Source of the DNA: JAPPLB01 sp965208945 | Lineage (GTDB): Bacteria > Acidobacteriota > Terriglobia > Bryobacterales > UBA6623 | Direction: 5' to 3' | Length of the DNA stretch: 64,000 nucleotides | NCBI GenBank assembly: GCA_965208945.1 | Contig: OZ242366.1 | Span: 1,054,001-1,118,000 of the forward strand | In this document: piece by piece, positions 1 through 8,474 of the stretch | Layout: each line of letters opens with the position of its first letter | How positions within the stretch are numbered: the stretch's first letter is position 1 | The notes under the pieces: model-generated | Databases searched by the model: none | What the model saw: only the letters and a program-made list of their open reading frames with translations | What the model was told of the DNA's origin: nothing | Translations under genes and position numbers: made by a program

Positions 1-274
1 TGAACAGGACACAGGTGATGAGGATTGCGATCGGCCACGCGAAGCGCGCCTGCAGATAGGTCCAATCAGACGCAAACGCCTGCCCCGGGCCTCCGAGGTA
101 CCCGATGGCGCTCACCATCGTCGCGATTCCGGAGCAGGCCGCGGCCCACCATGGGATCGTCCGGCTGCCCAGAAAGAATTCTTTGAGGGACTTCTGTCCA
201 GAGCCGTAACGCCCTCCTATCCAGACCACTAGGAACAGGTAAACGCCCAGTACGGTGTAGTCGATCGGGGTCAT
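1..274 (-). CDS. Sodium:solute symporter family protein, N-terminal part (runs off window)
   Basis: Reading leftward from an ATG at 274-272, the frame stays open to the window edge and gives about 91 residues. The start is MTPIDYTVLGVYLFLVVWIG, followed by a GSRTIPWWAAACSGIATMVS segment and a GGPGQAF motif. A first membrane helix followed by FFLGSR..PWW and a small-residue helix is the usual N-terminus of the SSS family, which takes up sugars, amino acids or vitamins with sodium. The substrate cannot be told from this fragment. The gene is cut by the window edge and is not necessarily truncated in the genome. Confidence 0.8.
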   Translation of the reverse strand, partial: MTPIDYTVLGVYLFLVVWIGGRYGSGQKSLKEFFLGSRTIPWWAAACSGIATMVSAIGYLGGPGQAFASDWTYLQARFAWPIAILITCVLF

Positions 275-398
275 GGGCTGGCGGCCGGAACTCTGTACGC
301 GCGGCCGTTCGAGAGATGCAAATACCACGCGCGCCTGACACGTTCGAGGATCTTGAAAATTTGAATGTTCTCGCTGATCATGGTCAGCCCCAAGGCGC

Positions 399-564
399 TA
401 GTGTGTATTTTCACCACGCAGCGAGGTGAAGTGCGTGAGAGGGCCGTCAGACATTTCTTCTGGAGCGGACCAGGCCCCCTCCCATGGTTTTCACGAGACA
501 CGAAACACGAATCACGGCCTTTTATCGCGTGCTTCGGCCATCGGGTGGTGAGAAATACAGGTCA
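399..564 (+). repeat. TA-flanked inverted-repeat element, long form, internally shortened
   Basis: The left end TAGTGTGTATTTTCACCAC and right end GTGGTGAGAAATACAGGTCA are diverged versions of the family termini. The inside has the conserved GTGAGAGGGCCGTCAG block. A heptamer array at about 492-516 reads CACGAGA CACGAAA CACGAAT CACGG. The element fills most of the gap (275-628) between the symporter start and the end of the DUF1553 gene. No gene was seen in that gap. Confidence 0.8.
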
Positions 565-628
565 GCCTTCAGCCAAGGAGAGCCGCAGGATCACTCCGCG
601 CCTCCGCAGTCGCGTGCAGGGGGTTCGC

Positions 629-3193
629 CTAGTCAGGGTATACGAACTCGTTAAGGTTCAAGATCACACGACAGACTTGTCGTAAGGCTTGATGACTTGC
701 CTCTTTTTTCGTGTGTTGCCGCGCTGAATCGGTCAAGAGCCGTTTTGCTTCGGCGTCAAGAAACGATGTCAACTTGCGCAATTCTCCTTGGGTTGGTGTT
801 CTCGCCAGGGCCAGGCGATAGGCGAGCTTGATCTGCTTATCGCGGTCCTCGCCCGCCTCTGCGCGAAGGCGCCGCGCCAGGTGGCCCGCCTGCCGATTGA
901 CAAAATCCCCGTTGAGGAGAGTCAATGCCTGAGGCGCCACGCTGGTGTTCACGCGGGCCGCGGTCGTGCGGGTTGTATCGCAGAAGTCCAACACTTCGAG
1001 CATCGGTACGATCATCGAACGCTTCACGAACGCGTAGATCGTTCTCCGCGACGCTGCGTCTTCATCAAACGGCCTCCAGATCTTGTCCGGATCGCTATGG
1101 CCTTCAAGCGCGGCCGCGGGTACGTACGGATACGTGCTTGGGCCGTACATCTTGCGGTTCAGCCTTCCGCTGACCGCAAGCATCGAATCTCGAATCGCCT
1201 CGACCTCCAACCGCTCGTAGGGAAATCGCCAGAGGCGGCGGTTTTCGGGATCTTTCTCACCGTAGTCTTCGCGCGAATCCTTGCTCATCGCGTAAACGCT
1301 GCTCGTCATGATCAGGCGGTGCAGCTTTTTCGACGACCAGCCGTTGTCGATGAACCAGTTCGCGAGCCAGTCCAGCAATGCAGGATGCGTCGGCGGATCT
1401 CCGTTGACGCCGAAGTCACTCGGCGTTCTGACAATTCCCTGTCCGAAATGGAACTGCCAGATGCGGTTGACGATCACGCGCGCGGTAAGAGGATTCTCCG
1501 GGCTGGCAATCCAGCGCGCCAGCGCCAGCCGCCGCAAACTTGTCTCCGGATTCTCGCCCCCCTCCCATGTTGCCGGCCTCACAAGAGCCTTGTCGCCGGG
1601 GTCCAGCACTGCGGGAACACCGGCGGTTACCTCCGGACCCGGCGCTGTGGCCTTGCCGCGAATCAACAGATGAGTCGCCGCCGGTTTCTTGCTCGGTTCA
1701 TGCAGGAAGTAGCCCCGCGGCAGATCCGGCGTTTCCTCGCGAAGCTCACAGACCAGATTCTCGAGCGTTTCGATCCGACTGCGCCTTTCGCGCGGCAGGG
1801 CAGCAGCCAACTCCTCATCCAGCCGTCGTTGGTTTTCCTTGATGAGCTCCCGCTGGCGAACCGTGATCTCTTCGCGAGTCGCCAGGAAAGCGTCTCGCAC
1901 TTCACGACTCAACTTACTGTCGCCATTTCTCAGGTGCTCGAGCCGGAACTGCGAACGAATCTCGGTGATCACCTTCTCGAGCGGCTCGATCTTCGCATCG
2001 CGCAGTTTCTGTCGCTCGATTTGGAGGGGCCGCCCAATCGGAAGGTCCAACTCACGGCGCCCGTTCCGAGCGCGATCCATCGGGTCGAATACCGCCAGGA
2101 ATCGGTAGTAGTCACGCGCGGTCAGGGGCTCGAACTTGTGGTTGTGGCAACGAGCGCAGCCGAGAGTCAGTCCGAGAAAGACATTTGATGTCGTGCTGAC
2201 CAGATCGTCGAGTTGGTCATAGCGGTCCGTCAGAGGATCCGCCGGTTCATCGTCCCACGGGCCGAGCCGCGTGTATCCCAGAGCGATGAACGTCTCGGCG
2301 GAACGATCGGGCAGCTCATCACCCGCAAGCTGTTCGAGAATGAAGCGGTCGAAGGGCTTGTCGTTGTTGAACGCCCGAATAACGTAGTCGCGGTAGCGCC
2401 AGACGTGCGGCTTGGTGGCGTCGCGCTCGTATCCATTCGTCTCGGCGTAACGTACGAGGTCAAGCCAGTGACGCGCCCAGCGCTCACCGTAGCCCTTGCG
2501 GCCGAGAAGCTCATCGACGACAACATCAAGCGCCTCCGCGGATGGATCTTCGTAGAAGGCCTCTTGCTCCGCAATCGTTGGAGGCAAACCCGTCAAGTCG
2601 AGGTGCACTCGCCGTAAAAGCTGATGCGGTTCCGCTCTCGGGTTGGGCTGCCAGCCCTGTTGCTCCAACCGCGCGAACACGAAGCTGTCGAGCGGATTGC
2701 GAACCCGGGCCAGCAACTCATCGCTCTGTACTGGCGGCGGATCCGGTCGGCTTCGCGGCTGAAACGCCCAGTGGTCTTTGCCGTCGGGCGGACCGTGCTC
2801 GGCGTGCTCCTCGCTCCCGTCGTCCGGCCATGCCGCACCTTGATCGATCCAATGACGTAGCAGCACAACCTGATCGGCGGTCAGTCTCGGGCCCTGCGGC
2901 GGCATGACAATCTTTTCGTCAGCCCCGCTTACATAGCGAATCAGAAGACTATCGTTGCTCTTGTGAGGAACGATCGCGGGCACGCCCGACCCGCCCCCGC
3001 GCAAAGCGTCGGCCCGCCGATCCAATCGAAATTCGCCGAGTTGGTTCTCGGAACCGTGACAGACGTAGCAGTGGGTTTCGAAAATCGGCCGAATGTCGTT
3101 CTCGAAGTCAGCGGAATCGGCTCCCCACGATCCGGCTGGAAAAATGAGTAGTGCGGCAAGGAAGAGGATTGCGATGGAAGCAAGACGCGGCAT
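629..3193 (-). CDS. Secreted PSD1/planctomycete cytochrome c, DUF1549 and DUF1553 domain protein
   Basis: This 854-residue protein starts with a signal peptide (hydrophobic residues about 5-22). A planctomycete-type cytochrome C domain follows with one haem motif, CYVCH at 42-46. A DUF1549 region comes next (the HWLDLVRYAETNGYERD area), then a central charged linker with coiled-coil character (about 370-480), and a C-terminal DUF1553 domain ending in NLNEFVYPD. The architecture and length match the large PSD1-type family of Planctomycetes and Solibacter-like acidobacteria. In those genomes the genes often sit beside sulfatases or other secreted degradative enzymes. The biochemical role is not established; a periplasmic or surface redox role is inferred from the haem motif. 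Confidence 0.9.
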   Translation of the reverse strand: MPRLASIAILFLAALLIFPAGSWGADSADFENDIRPIFETHCYVCHGSENQLGEFRLDRRADALRGGGSGVPAIVPHKSNDSLLIRYVSGADEKIVMPPQGPRLTADQVVLLRHWIDQGAAWPDDGSEEHAEHGPPDGKDHWAFQPRSRPDPPPVQSDELLARVRNPLDSFVFARLEQQGWQPNPRAEPHQLLRRVHLDLTGLPPTIAEQEAFYEDPSAEALDVVVDELLGRKGYGERWARHWLDLVRYAETNGYERDATKPHVWRYRDYVIRAFNNDKPFDRFILEQLAGDELPDRSAETFIALGYTRLGPWDDEPADPLTDRYDQLDDLVSTTSNVFLGLTLGCARCHNHKFEPLTARDYYRFLAVFDPMDRARNGRRELDLPIGRPLQIERQKLRDAKIEPLEKVITEIRSQFRLEHLRNGDSKLSREVRDAFLATREEITVRQRELIKENQRRLDEELAAALPRERRSRIETLENLVCELREETPDLPRGYFLHEPSKKPAATHLLIRGKATAPGPEVTAGVPAVLDPGDKALVRPATWEGGENPETSLRRLALARWIASPENPLTARVIVNRIWQFHFGQGIVRTPSDFGVNGDPPTHPALLDWLANWFIDNGWSSKKLHRLIMTSSVYAMSKDSREDYGEKDPENRRLWRFPYERLEVEAIRDSMLAVSGRLNRKMYGPSTYPYVPAAALEGHSDPDKIWRPFDEDAASRRTIYAFVKRSMIVPMLEVLDFCDTTRTTAARVNTSVAPQALTLLNGDFVNRQAGHLARRLRAEAGEDRDKQIKLAYRLALARTPTQGELRKLTSFLDAEAKRLLTDSARQHTKKEASHQALRQVCRVILNLNEFVYPD

Positions 3194-3364
3194 CGAGAGC
3201 TGCTAGCGGTTCGCCGGGAAGGTACGGCAAAAACCTTGGCTCTACTATACCGCAGCACTCCGATGCCACCAAGACACGGACTTGTCTCAAGGCAAGATGC
3301 ACTGAAGGCTCCGTGTTCGGGCTTGCAACCTTGGCAGTGAGCGAGCAAAAGCAAGCGACATCGC

Positions 3365-3724
3365 TAGCCTGCATTCTCACCACATGGCGAGGTGAAGTGC
3401 GTGAGAGGGCCGTCAGGACAAGGCGCGTGCCGGGTGGAGGAAAAGGGCGCGCGCAGGAGTACTTGCCAAATCGCCTCCTTTACCCCGCGGGTCTAGAAAC
3501 ACGTAATAAGGCTTTCCCGAAACATGCCCTTAACGCAAGCTGCCGTAGAGCAACGGCCGTACCACTTGCTTGGGTTTTGGGGTCACGAAACACGAGACAC
3601 GCGGTTTTTTCTGCCGCCCCCTCTCCCGCTGGGAGAGGGCCGGGGTGAGGGTGCGGAGCCTACACGAATCACGGCCTTTAATCGCGTTCTTCGACCGTCG
3701 GGTGGTGAGAAGAAATGCAGGCTA
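3365..3724 (+). repeat. TA-flanked inverted-repeat element, full long form (360 bp)
   Basis: The left end is TAGCCTGCATTCTCACCAC and the right end is GTGGTGAGAAGAAATGCAGGCTA. The interior contains the common block, a GCCGGGTGGAGGAAAAGGGCGC segment typical of the long form, a short heptamer array (CACGAAA CACGAGA CACG near 3585) and an inner inverted repeat (CCCTCTCCCGCTGGGAGAGGG) near 3620-3640. The last CTA (3722-3724) is the complement of the ribE stop codon. It fills the 528-bp gap between the DUF1553 gene and ribE. Confidence 0.9.
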
Positions 3725-4369
3725 ATATCCCTGTTGTTTAAGGTCTTCGATGGTGAGATTTGAACCGGGGTTGATGGTCATGTTATCGAGGAGTTTTTCG
3801 ACATGTTTGGCAAGTATGTCGCATTCGATGTTGACTTCGGCCCCAGGGCATTGGGTGTGGAGGGCAGTGGCTTGGTAGGTGTGGGGAATGATGGCGACGG
3901 AGATCAGATCATCTTCTACGGAGGCGAGTGTGAGGCTGACGCCGTCGATGGCGATGCTGCCCTTGAAGACGAGATAGCGGCGCAAAGGCTTCGGGACGCG
4001 GACTTCGAGGAGCCAGTTTCCGTCCCCGGCTGGGTCGAGGCAGGTGATCTCGCCCGTGCCGTCGACGTGGCCCAGGACGAAGTGTCCGCTGAGACGGCCG
4101 CCGGGGGCCAGGGGCTGTTCGAGGTTCACCAGGGATCCGGTTTGGAGTGAGCCAAGGTTCGTCTTGTCGAGGGTCTCGGGAGAGAGGTCGGCGGCGAAAC
4201 CGGTTGCGCTGACTTCAACGGCGGTGAGACAGGCGCCGTTGACGGCGATGCTGGCCCCGATGGTGAGGTCGGAGAGGATTCCTTCGGCGCGGATGCTCAG
4301 TCGAGCGCCGGCGGTGGCCCGGGTCAGGGATTGGACGCTGCCTGTTTGTTCGATGATTCCGGTAAACAT
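3722..4369 (-). CDS. ribE: Riboflavin synthase, alpha chain
   Basis: Riboflavin synthase converts two molecules of 6,7-dimethyl-8-ribityllumazine into riboflavin and the pyrimidine precursor. The 215-residue product starts with the family hallmark MFTGIIEQTG and contains two tandem lumazine-binding repeats. The second repeat is marked by GHFVLGHVDGTGEI and IDGVSLTL. An upstream in-frame start at 4432 is possible, but the family always begins at MFTG, so 4369 was chosen. It lies 195 bp downstream of ribD on the same strand. Its TAG stop (3724-3722) is formed by the end of an interspersed repeat. No FMN riboswitch was recognised. Confidence 0.95.
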   Translation of the reverse strand: MFTGIIEQTGSVQSLTRATAGARLSIRAEGILSDLTIGASIAVNGACLTAVEVSATGFAADLSPETLDKTNLGSLQTGSLVNLEQPLAPGGRLSGHFVLGHVDGTGEITCLDPAGDGNWLLEVRVPKPLRRYLVFKGSIAIDGVSLTLASVEDDLISVAIIPHTYQATALHTQCPGAEVNIECDILAKHVEKLLDNMTINPGSNLTIEDLKQQGY

Positions 4370-4564
4370 GGTGATGGCATTCAGGGGTTTGCGTAACGGA
4401 TTGAGCAGGTCGAGGGAAAGGTCGCGTACCACAGGCTCGATCTTCTGTATGCGGGTTTGCCGCGTTCGTCAGCGGTTTCTTGCGGTGTTCCGGATTTGTA
4501 CGAGTAACCACCCGTTCCAGCGTCTGTGCGCGGATTGTCCGCCGAGCCTCCGCCGCTTGGCATT

Positions 4565-5680
4565 TTAGTCTGCGGAGCCCAAGTAGGCTTCCACCGCGAA
4601 TTCGTCGCGGCTTACGGAGAACGTTCGTACATCGTGAAGTTGGATGGCGCCCGAGCGGCTGCGGCGGCCGATGCCGCCCGCCAGCGGGAGTGAGTCGACG
4701 CCGCCGAGAATCTTGGGGGCGTAATAGAGCAGCGTCTTGTCGACGATGCCGCTGTCGAGGGCAGCCCAGTTGAGTTTGGCCCCGGCTTCGATGACAAGCG
4801 AGATCATCTGCTGTTCACCGAGCCAAACGACAAGGGATGACAGGTCGACGCGGCCTTGCGGGGCATCGAAGATCTTGACCGGGATGCCACGCTCCTCGAG
4901 CGCGGAGCGGCGCTTGGCAGGAGCGGCGGAAGTCGTCGCTATGACCAGATCGTCATTGAAGGATTCCACCATTTCCGACGTAAGCGAAATGCGCAATAGA
5001 GAATCGGCCACAACGCGTACCAGAGGCCGGCGTCGAGAGAGCTTGGAGCGGTCGGTGAGGAGCGGATCGTCGGAAAGGACGGTGCCGATGCCGGTGAGAA
5101 TGGCATCGTGATCGTGGCGCACTTGCTGGACATGGGCGCGGGCGACCTCGCTGGTAATCCAGCCGGTGTTGTCGTCGGGCGCGGCGATCTTGCCGTCGAG
5201 AGTAAGCGCGGCCTTGAGCGTGACAAAGGGGTGTCCGGTCTTGCTGAAATGGAAAAAGGCTTCGTTAAGGCGCCGGGCTTCCTCTCGAAATTCGTCAGCG
5301 GGGTCGACGGTGAGACCTGCATTGCGCAGGCGAGCCAAGCCGCCGCCGGAGACTTTCGGATGCTCGTCCTCCAAGGGGCAGACGACGCGGCGGATTCCGG
5401 CGGCGACGATGGCGTCGGTGCAGGGAGGCGTGCGGCCTTCGAAACAGCACGGTTCGAGGCTGACGTACAGCGTGCCGCCGCGGGCCCGTTCGCCCGCTTC
5501 CTCGAGCGCGAGAACCTCGGCGTGCTTCCTGCCGTCATAGGTGTGGAAACCGCGTCCGGCGGGCAAGCCCGCGGCGTCGCAGACGAGAGCGCCGACCATG
5601 GGGTTGGGGCTCGCCAAGCCTCGTCCCTGGCGGGCGAGACGGAGGGCTTCGCGGAGGTTATTGCTGTCTTCGGCCATCAT
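4565..5680 (-). CDS. ribD: Bifunctional riboflavin biosynthesis deaminase/reductase
   Basis: RibD carries out the second and third steps of riboflavin synthesis: deamination of the pyrimidine and reduction of the ribosyl side chain. The N-terminal deaminase domain has the zinc-site HAE (53-55) and EPCCFEGRTPPC (77-87). The C-terminal dihydrofolate-reductase-like domain starts near TLDGKIA. At 371 residues it has the usual length. The start overlaps the ftsY stop by 4 nt (ATGA at 5680-5677). The two are therefore probably translationally coupled, an unusual partnership of cofactor synthesis and protein targeting. Confidence 0.95.
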   Translation of the reverse strand: MMAEDSNNLREALRLARQGRGLASPNPMVGALVCDAAGLPAGRGFHTYDGRKHAEVLALEEAGERARGGTLYVSLEPCCFEGRTPPCTDAIVAAGIRRVVCPLEDEHPKVSGGGLARLRNAGLTVDPADEFREEARRLNEAFFHFSKTGHPFVTLKAALTLDGKIAAPDDNTGWITSEVARAHVQQVRHDHDAILTGIGTVLSDDPLLTDRSKLSRRRPLVRVVADSLLRISLTSEMVESFNDDLVIATTSAAPAKRRSALEERGIPVKIFDAPQGRVDLSSLVVWLGEQQMISLVIEAGAKLNWAALDSGIVDKTLLYYAPKILGGVDSLPLAGGIGRRSRSGAIQLHDVRTFSVSRDEFAVEAYLGSAD

Positions 5681-6624
5681 CCTTCGAACAGCGACCGCAC
5701 GAAACTCTTGGCGTCGAACGGCACAAGGTCGTCGGCCCGTTCGCCGACGCCGACATAGCGGATGGGCAGGCCGAGCTCGCGAGTAATCGCGACAACGATG
5801 CCTCCCTTCGCGGTGCCGTCGAGCTTGGCGAGCACCAGGCCGGTGACGCCGGCGGTATCGGTGAACCGGCGGGCTTGCTCCAAACCGTTCTGGCCCGTGA
5901 CGGCATCGAGCACCAGCAGGACTTGATGCGGCGCGCCGGGGAGAAGCCGCTCCGCGGTGCGCCTCATTTTTTGGAGCTCGGCCATCAGGCCGGCTTTGTT
6001 GTGCAAACGGCCCGCCGTGTCGACGATGACGTGATCAACGGCGCGCGCCTTGGCGGCTTCCAGTGCATCGTAGAGAACTGCGCTGGGGTCGGCGCCTTGC
6101 TGTTGTTTGATGACTGGCTGACCGGTGCGCTCGCCCCACGCGGTGAGCTGCTCTGCGGCGGCTGCGCGGAAAGTATCGGCCGCGCACAGGAGGACCTTCT
6201 TCCCTTCCCCGCTGAAACGGTGGGCAAGCTTCCCGATAGTGGTGGTCTTGCCGGTGCCGTTGACCCCGACCACAAGGATGACCTCGGGCGGTTTGACCGC
6301 GCTGTGTTCTTTGTGTTCGGATGCCTGCAGCACCTCGAGAAGGTGGCGGGCAATGTGGTCCCTGAGCTCCTCCGGATCTTTAAGCTGATCGCGGTCGAGT
6401 CTTTCGCGGACTTCGTCCAGGATTTCGGTGGCGGTGCGGACGCCGATGTCGGCGTCAATCAGCGTCATTTCAAGCTCATCGAGGAGGTCGTCGTCGATTT
6501 CCTTCTTGCCCTGAACTAGGTCGTCAAGCTGCTCGCCAAGGTCGTCGCGAGTCTTGGTGACGGCGGTTTTGAAGCGGTCTAGCAGACCCGGGTCCGGGGG
6601 GGGACCGAAGAGCGTCTGAATCAT
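5677..6624 (-). CDS. ftsY: Signal recognition particle receptor FtsY
   Basis: FtsY is the membrane-associated SRP receptor GTPase. It docks ribosome-SRP complexes and hands nascent membrane proteins to the translocon. The 315-residue product has a short acidic N-terminus and a helical N domain. The NG GTPase domain shows the P-loop GVNGTGKTTT (120-129), DTFRAAAAEQL, DTAGR (202-206) and AKLDGTAKGG. It lacks the long acidic A domain of Escherichia coli FtsY, as is common outside Proteobacteria. It is the first gene of the ftsY-ribD-ribE run. Confidence 0.97.
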   Translation of the reverse strand: MIQTLFGPPPDPGLLDRFKTAVTKTRDDLGEQLDDLVQGKKEIDDDLLDELEMTLIDADIGVRTATEILDEVRERLDRDQLKDPEELRDHIARHLLEVLQASEHKEHSAVKPPEVILVVGVNGTGKTTTIGKLAHRFSGEGKKVLLCAADTFRAAAAEQLTAWGERTGQPVIKQQQGADPSAVLYDALEAAKARAVDHVIVDTAGRLHNKAGLMAELQKMRRTAERLLPGAPHQVLLVLDAVTGQNGLEQARRFTDTAGVTGLVLAKLDGTAKGGIVVAITRELGLPIRYVGVGERADDLVPFDAKSFVRSLFEG

Positions 6625-6733
6625 GTCGGATGCGTCCGTACCGGACGGTCGGGGGAAACGACAGTACGTCTTGACGCGGCAGGGCGCCCGTTATGGCGAT
6701 GATAGCACGCAGGTCTTGCAGGGCTCTGACGGC

Positions 6734-6940
6734 TAGCCTGCATTTCTCACCACGTGGCGAGGTGAAGTGCGTGAGAGGGCCGTCAGGACTAGGCGCAAGC
6801 CGGGTGGAGGAAAAAGGCGCGAGCCGCTTGGCGCGCGCAGGCGTACTTGAACAGCACGTTGAGCACGGCAAGCAAGCGCAACGAAGTCCTGGCGGTTGTA
6901 TCGCGTGCTTCGGCCGTCGGGTGGTGAGAAATGCGGGCTA
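6734..6940 (+). repeat. TA-flanked inverted-repeat element, 207-bp intermediate form
   Basis: It starts TAGCCTGCATTTCTCACCAC and ends GTGGTGAGAAATGCGGGCTA. It contains both the long-form segment GCCGGGTGGAGGAAAAAGGCGC and the short-form segment GCCGCTTGGCGCGCGCAGGCG. It therefore looks like a join between the two subfamilies. It sits between the 5' end of ftsY and the 3' end of purF; nothing else was seen in that gap. Confidence 0.95.
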
Positions 6941-7004
6941 GGTCGAGTGCCCTGGCGGGGCTTGGGGACGGTCGGGGTGCGCCGGTTTTCCGTCTGAACG
7001 AAGA

Positions 7005-8474
7005 TCAGCCTTTCCGTCGGTGGTCGGCTACGAGTTGCTCAATGCCGACGACGTCGGTGGGATAGCGGCCGGTATAGCAGGAATAGCAATATCCGCCGTT
7101 ACGATCTTGGACGGCTTGCCGCAGGCCTTCGATCGAGAGGTAGGCGAGTGAGTCAGCCTCGGTGTAGCAGCGAATCGATTCGATATTGTGATTCGCGGCA
7201 ATCAGCTCGTCTTTGTCCGGCGTGTCGACGCCGTAGTAGCAAGGCGACATCGTCGGAGGGCACGAGATGCGCAAATGCACTTCCTTTGCGCCGGCCTTGC
7301 GCATCATGCGGACGATCTTGCGGCTGGTTGTGCCACGGACGAGCGAGTCGTCAACCAGCACAACGCGTTGACCTTCGATGAGGTGACGGACCGGGTTCAG
7401 CTTGAGCTTGACGCCGAAGTCGCGGATGGACTGCTTGGGCTCGATGAAGGTGCGGCCGACATAGTGGTTGCGGATGAGGCCCATTCGGAACGGCAGTTCG
7501 GCTCCGGCGGCGTAACCGATGGCCGCGGAAACGCCGGAATCGGGAACGGGGACGACGACATCGGCAGGCACGTGCGATTCGCGCGCCAGCAGACGGCCTA
7601 GCATTTGGCGGGAATCTTCGACAGGGCGGCCGAAGACCAGTGAATCGGGTCGGGAGAAATAAACGTGCTCGAAAACGCAGTGCGCTGCTGGCAGTGCCGG
7701 CGCGAAGGGCTCGCGGACGAGCCCGTCTTCGCTGACCAGGACCATCTCGCCGGGATGGACGTCATCGATGTACGTGGCGCCGATGAGGTCGAAGGCGCAG
7801 GTCTCGGACGCGAAGACGTAGGCGTCATGTCCGTTGTGCTTGAGCTTGCCGAAAGCCATGGGACGGAAGCCCCGTTGGTCGCGCGCCACGATGAGGCGGT
7901 CTTTTGCGATCAAGGCCAGCGAGAAGGCGCCTTCGAGGCGCAGCAGCGATTCGCGCAAGGCATGCTTGAGGTTGGGCTCACGGGAGCGCGCCATCAAGTG
8001 CAGGATGACTTCGGTATCGCTGGTCGCATTGAAAATCGAACCGGCCATTTCCAGCTCGTTCCGAACTTCGATGGCGTTCGTCAGGTTGCCGTTGTGTGCG
8101 AGCGCTAGTTGGCCTTTGTTGCACCCGACAATGAAGGGCTGGGCATTGAGCTTGTTGCTCTGACCGGCGGTGGAATAGCGCGTGTGGCCGATCGCCATCT
8201 TGCCAGGCAGGTCTTTGAGGACGCGCTTCGTGAAGACCTCTGCAACAAGACCCCTCTCCTTCGTGCAGTAAAGCCGTTCGCCGTCACTCGAACAAATGCC
8301 GGCGCTCTCTTGCCCGCGGTGCTGCAAGGCATAGAGACCGAGGTAGGCTAAGTTCGCGGCCTCTGGGTGGCCGTGAATGGCGAATACGCCGCACTCTTCG
8401 CGGAAGCCGTCGAACTCCGTCGCGCCGTTCGAATGGCCCGCTGGATCGCCGGAGTCCTTGCGCCTGTTCGTCAT
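7005..8474 (-). CDS. purF: Amidophosphoribosyltransferase
   Basis: PurF makes 5-phosphoribosylamine from PRPP and glutamine, the first committed step of purine synthesis. Translation from the ATG at 8474, which overlaps the purL stop by one base (TGATG), gives 489 residues. The class II glutaminase Cys is C28 in EECGVFAI, implying removal of a 27-residue propeptide. The PRPP-binding motif VVLVDDSLVRGTT lies at 371-383. A longer open frame extends upstream to 8900, but that part lies inside purL and has no family similarity. C-terminal cysteines (CYSCYTG) fit forms with an iron-sulfur cluster. Confidence 0.96.
   Translation of the reverse strand: MTNRRKDSGDPAGHSNGATEFDGFREECGVFAIHGHPEAANLAYLGLYALQHRGQESAGICSSDGERLYCTKERGLVAEVFTKRVLKDLPGKMAIGHTRYSTAGQSNKLNAQPFIVGCNKGQLALAHNGNLTNAIEVRNELEMAGSIFNATSDTEVILHLMARSREPNLKHALRESLLRLEGAFSLALIAKDRLIVARDQRGFRPMAFGKLKHNGHDAYVFASETCAFDLIGATYIDDVHPGEMVLVSEDGLVREPFAPALPAAHCVFEHVYFSRPDSLVFGRPVEDSRQMLGRLLARESHVPADVVVPVPDSGVSAAIGYAAGAELPFRMGLIRNHYVGRTFIEPKQSIRDFGVKLKLNPVRHLIEGQRVVLVDDSLVRGTTSRKIVRMMRKAGAKEVHLRISCPPTMSPCYYGVDTPDKDELIAANHNIESIRCYTEADSLAYLSIEGLRQAVQDRNGGYCYSCYTGRYPTDVVGIEQLVADHRRKG

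Noticed and set aside
788..2188. Long plus-strand open frame (466 codons) opposite the DUF1553 gene
   Set aside because: The minus-strand frame has a signal peptide, a haem motif and family domains over the whole length; this frame is its shadow with an arginine-rich, unstructured composition.
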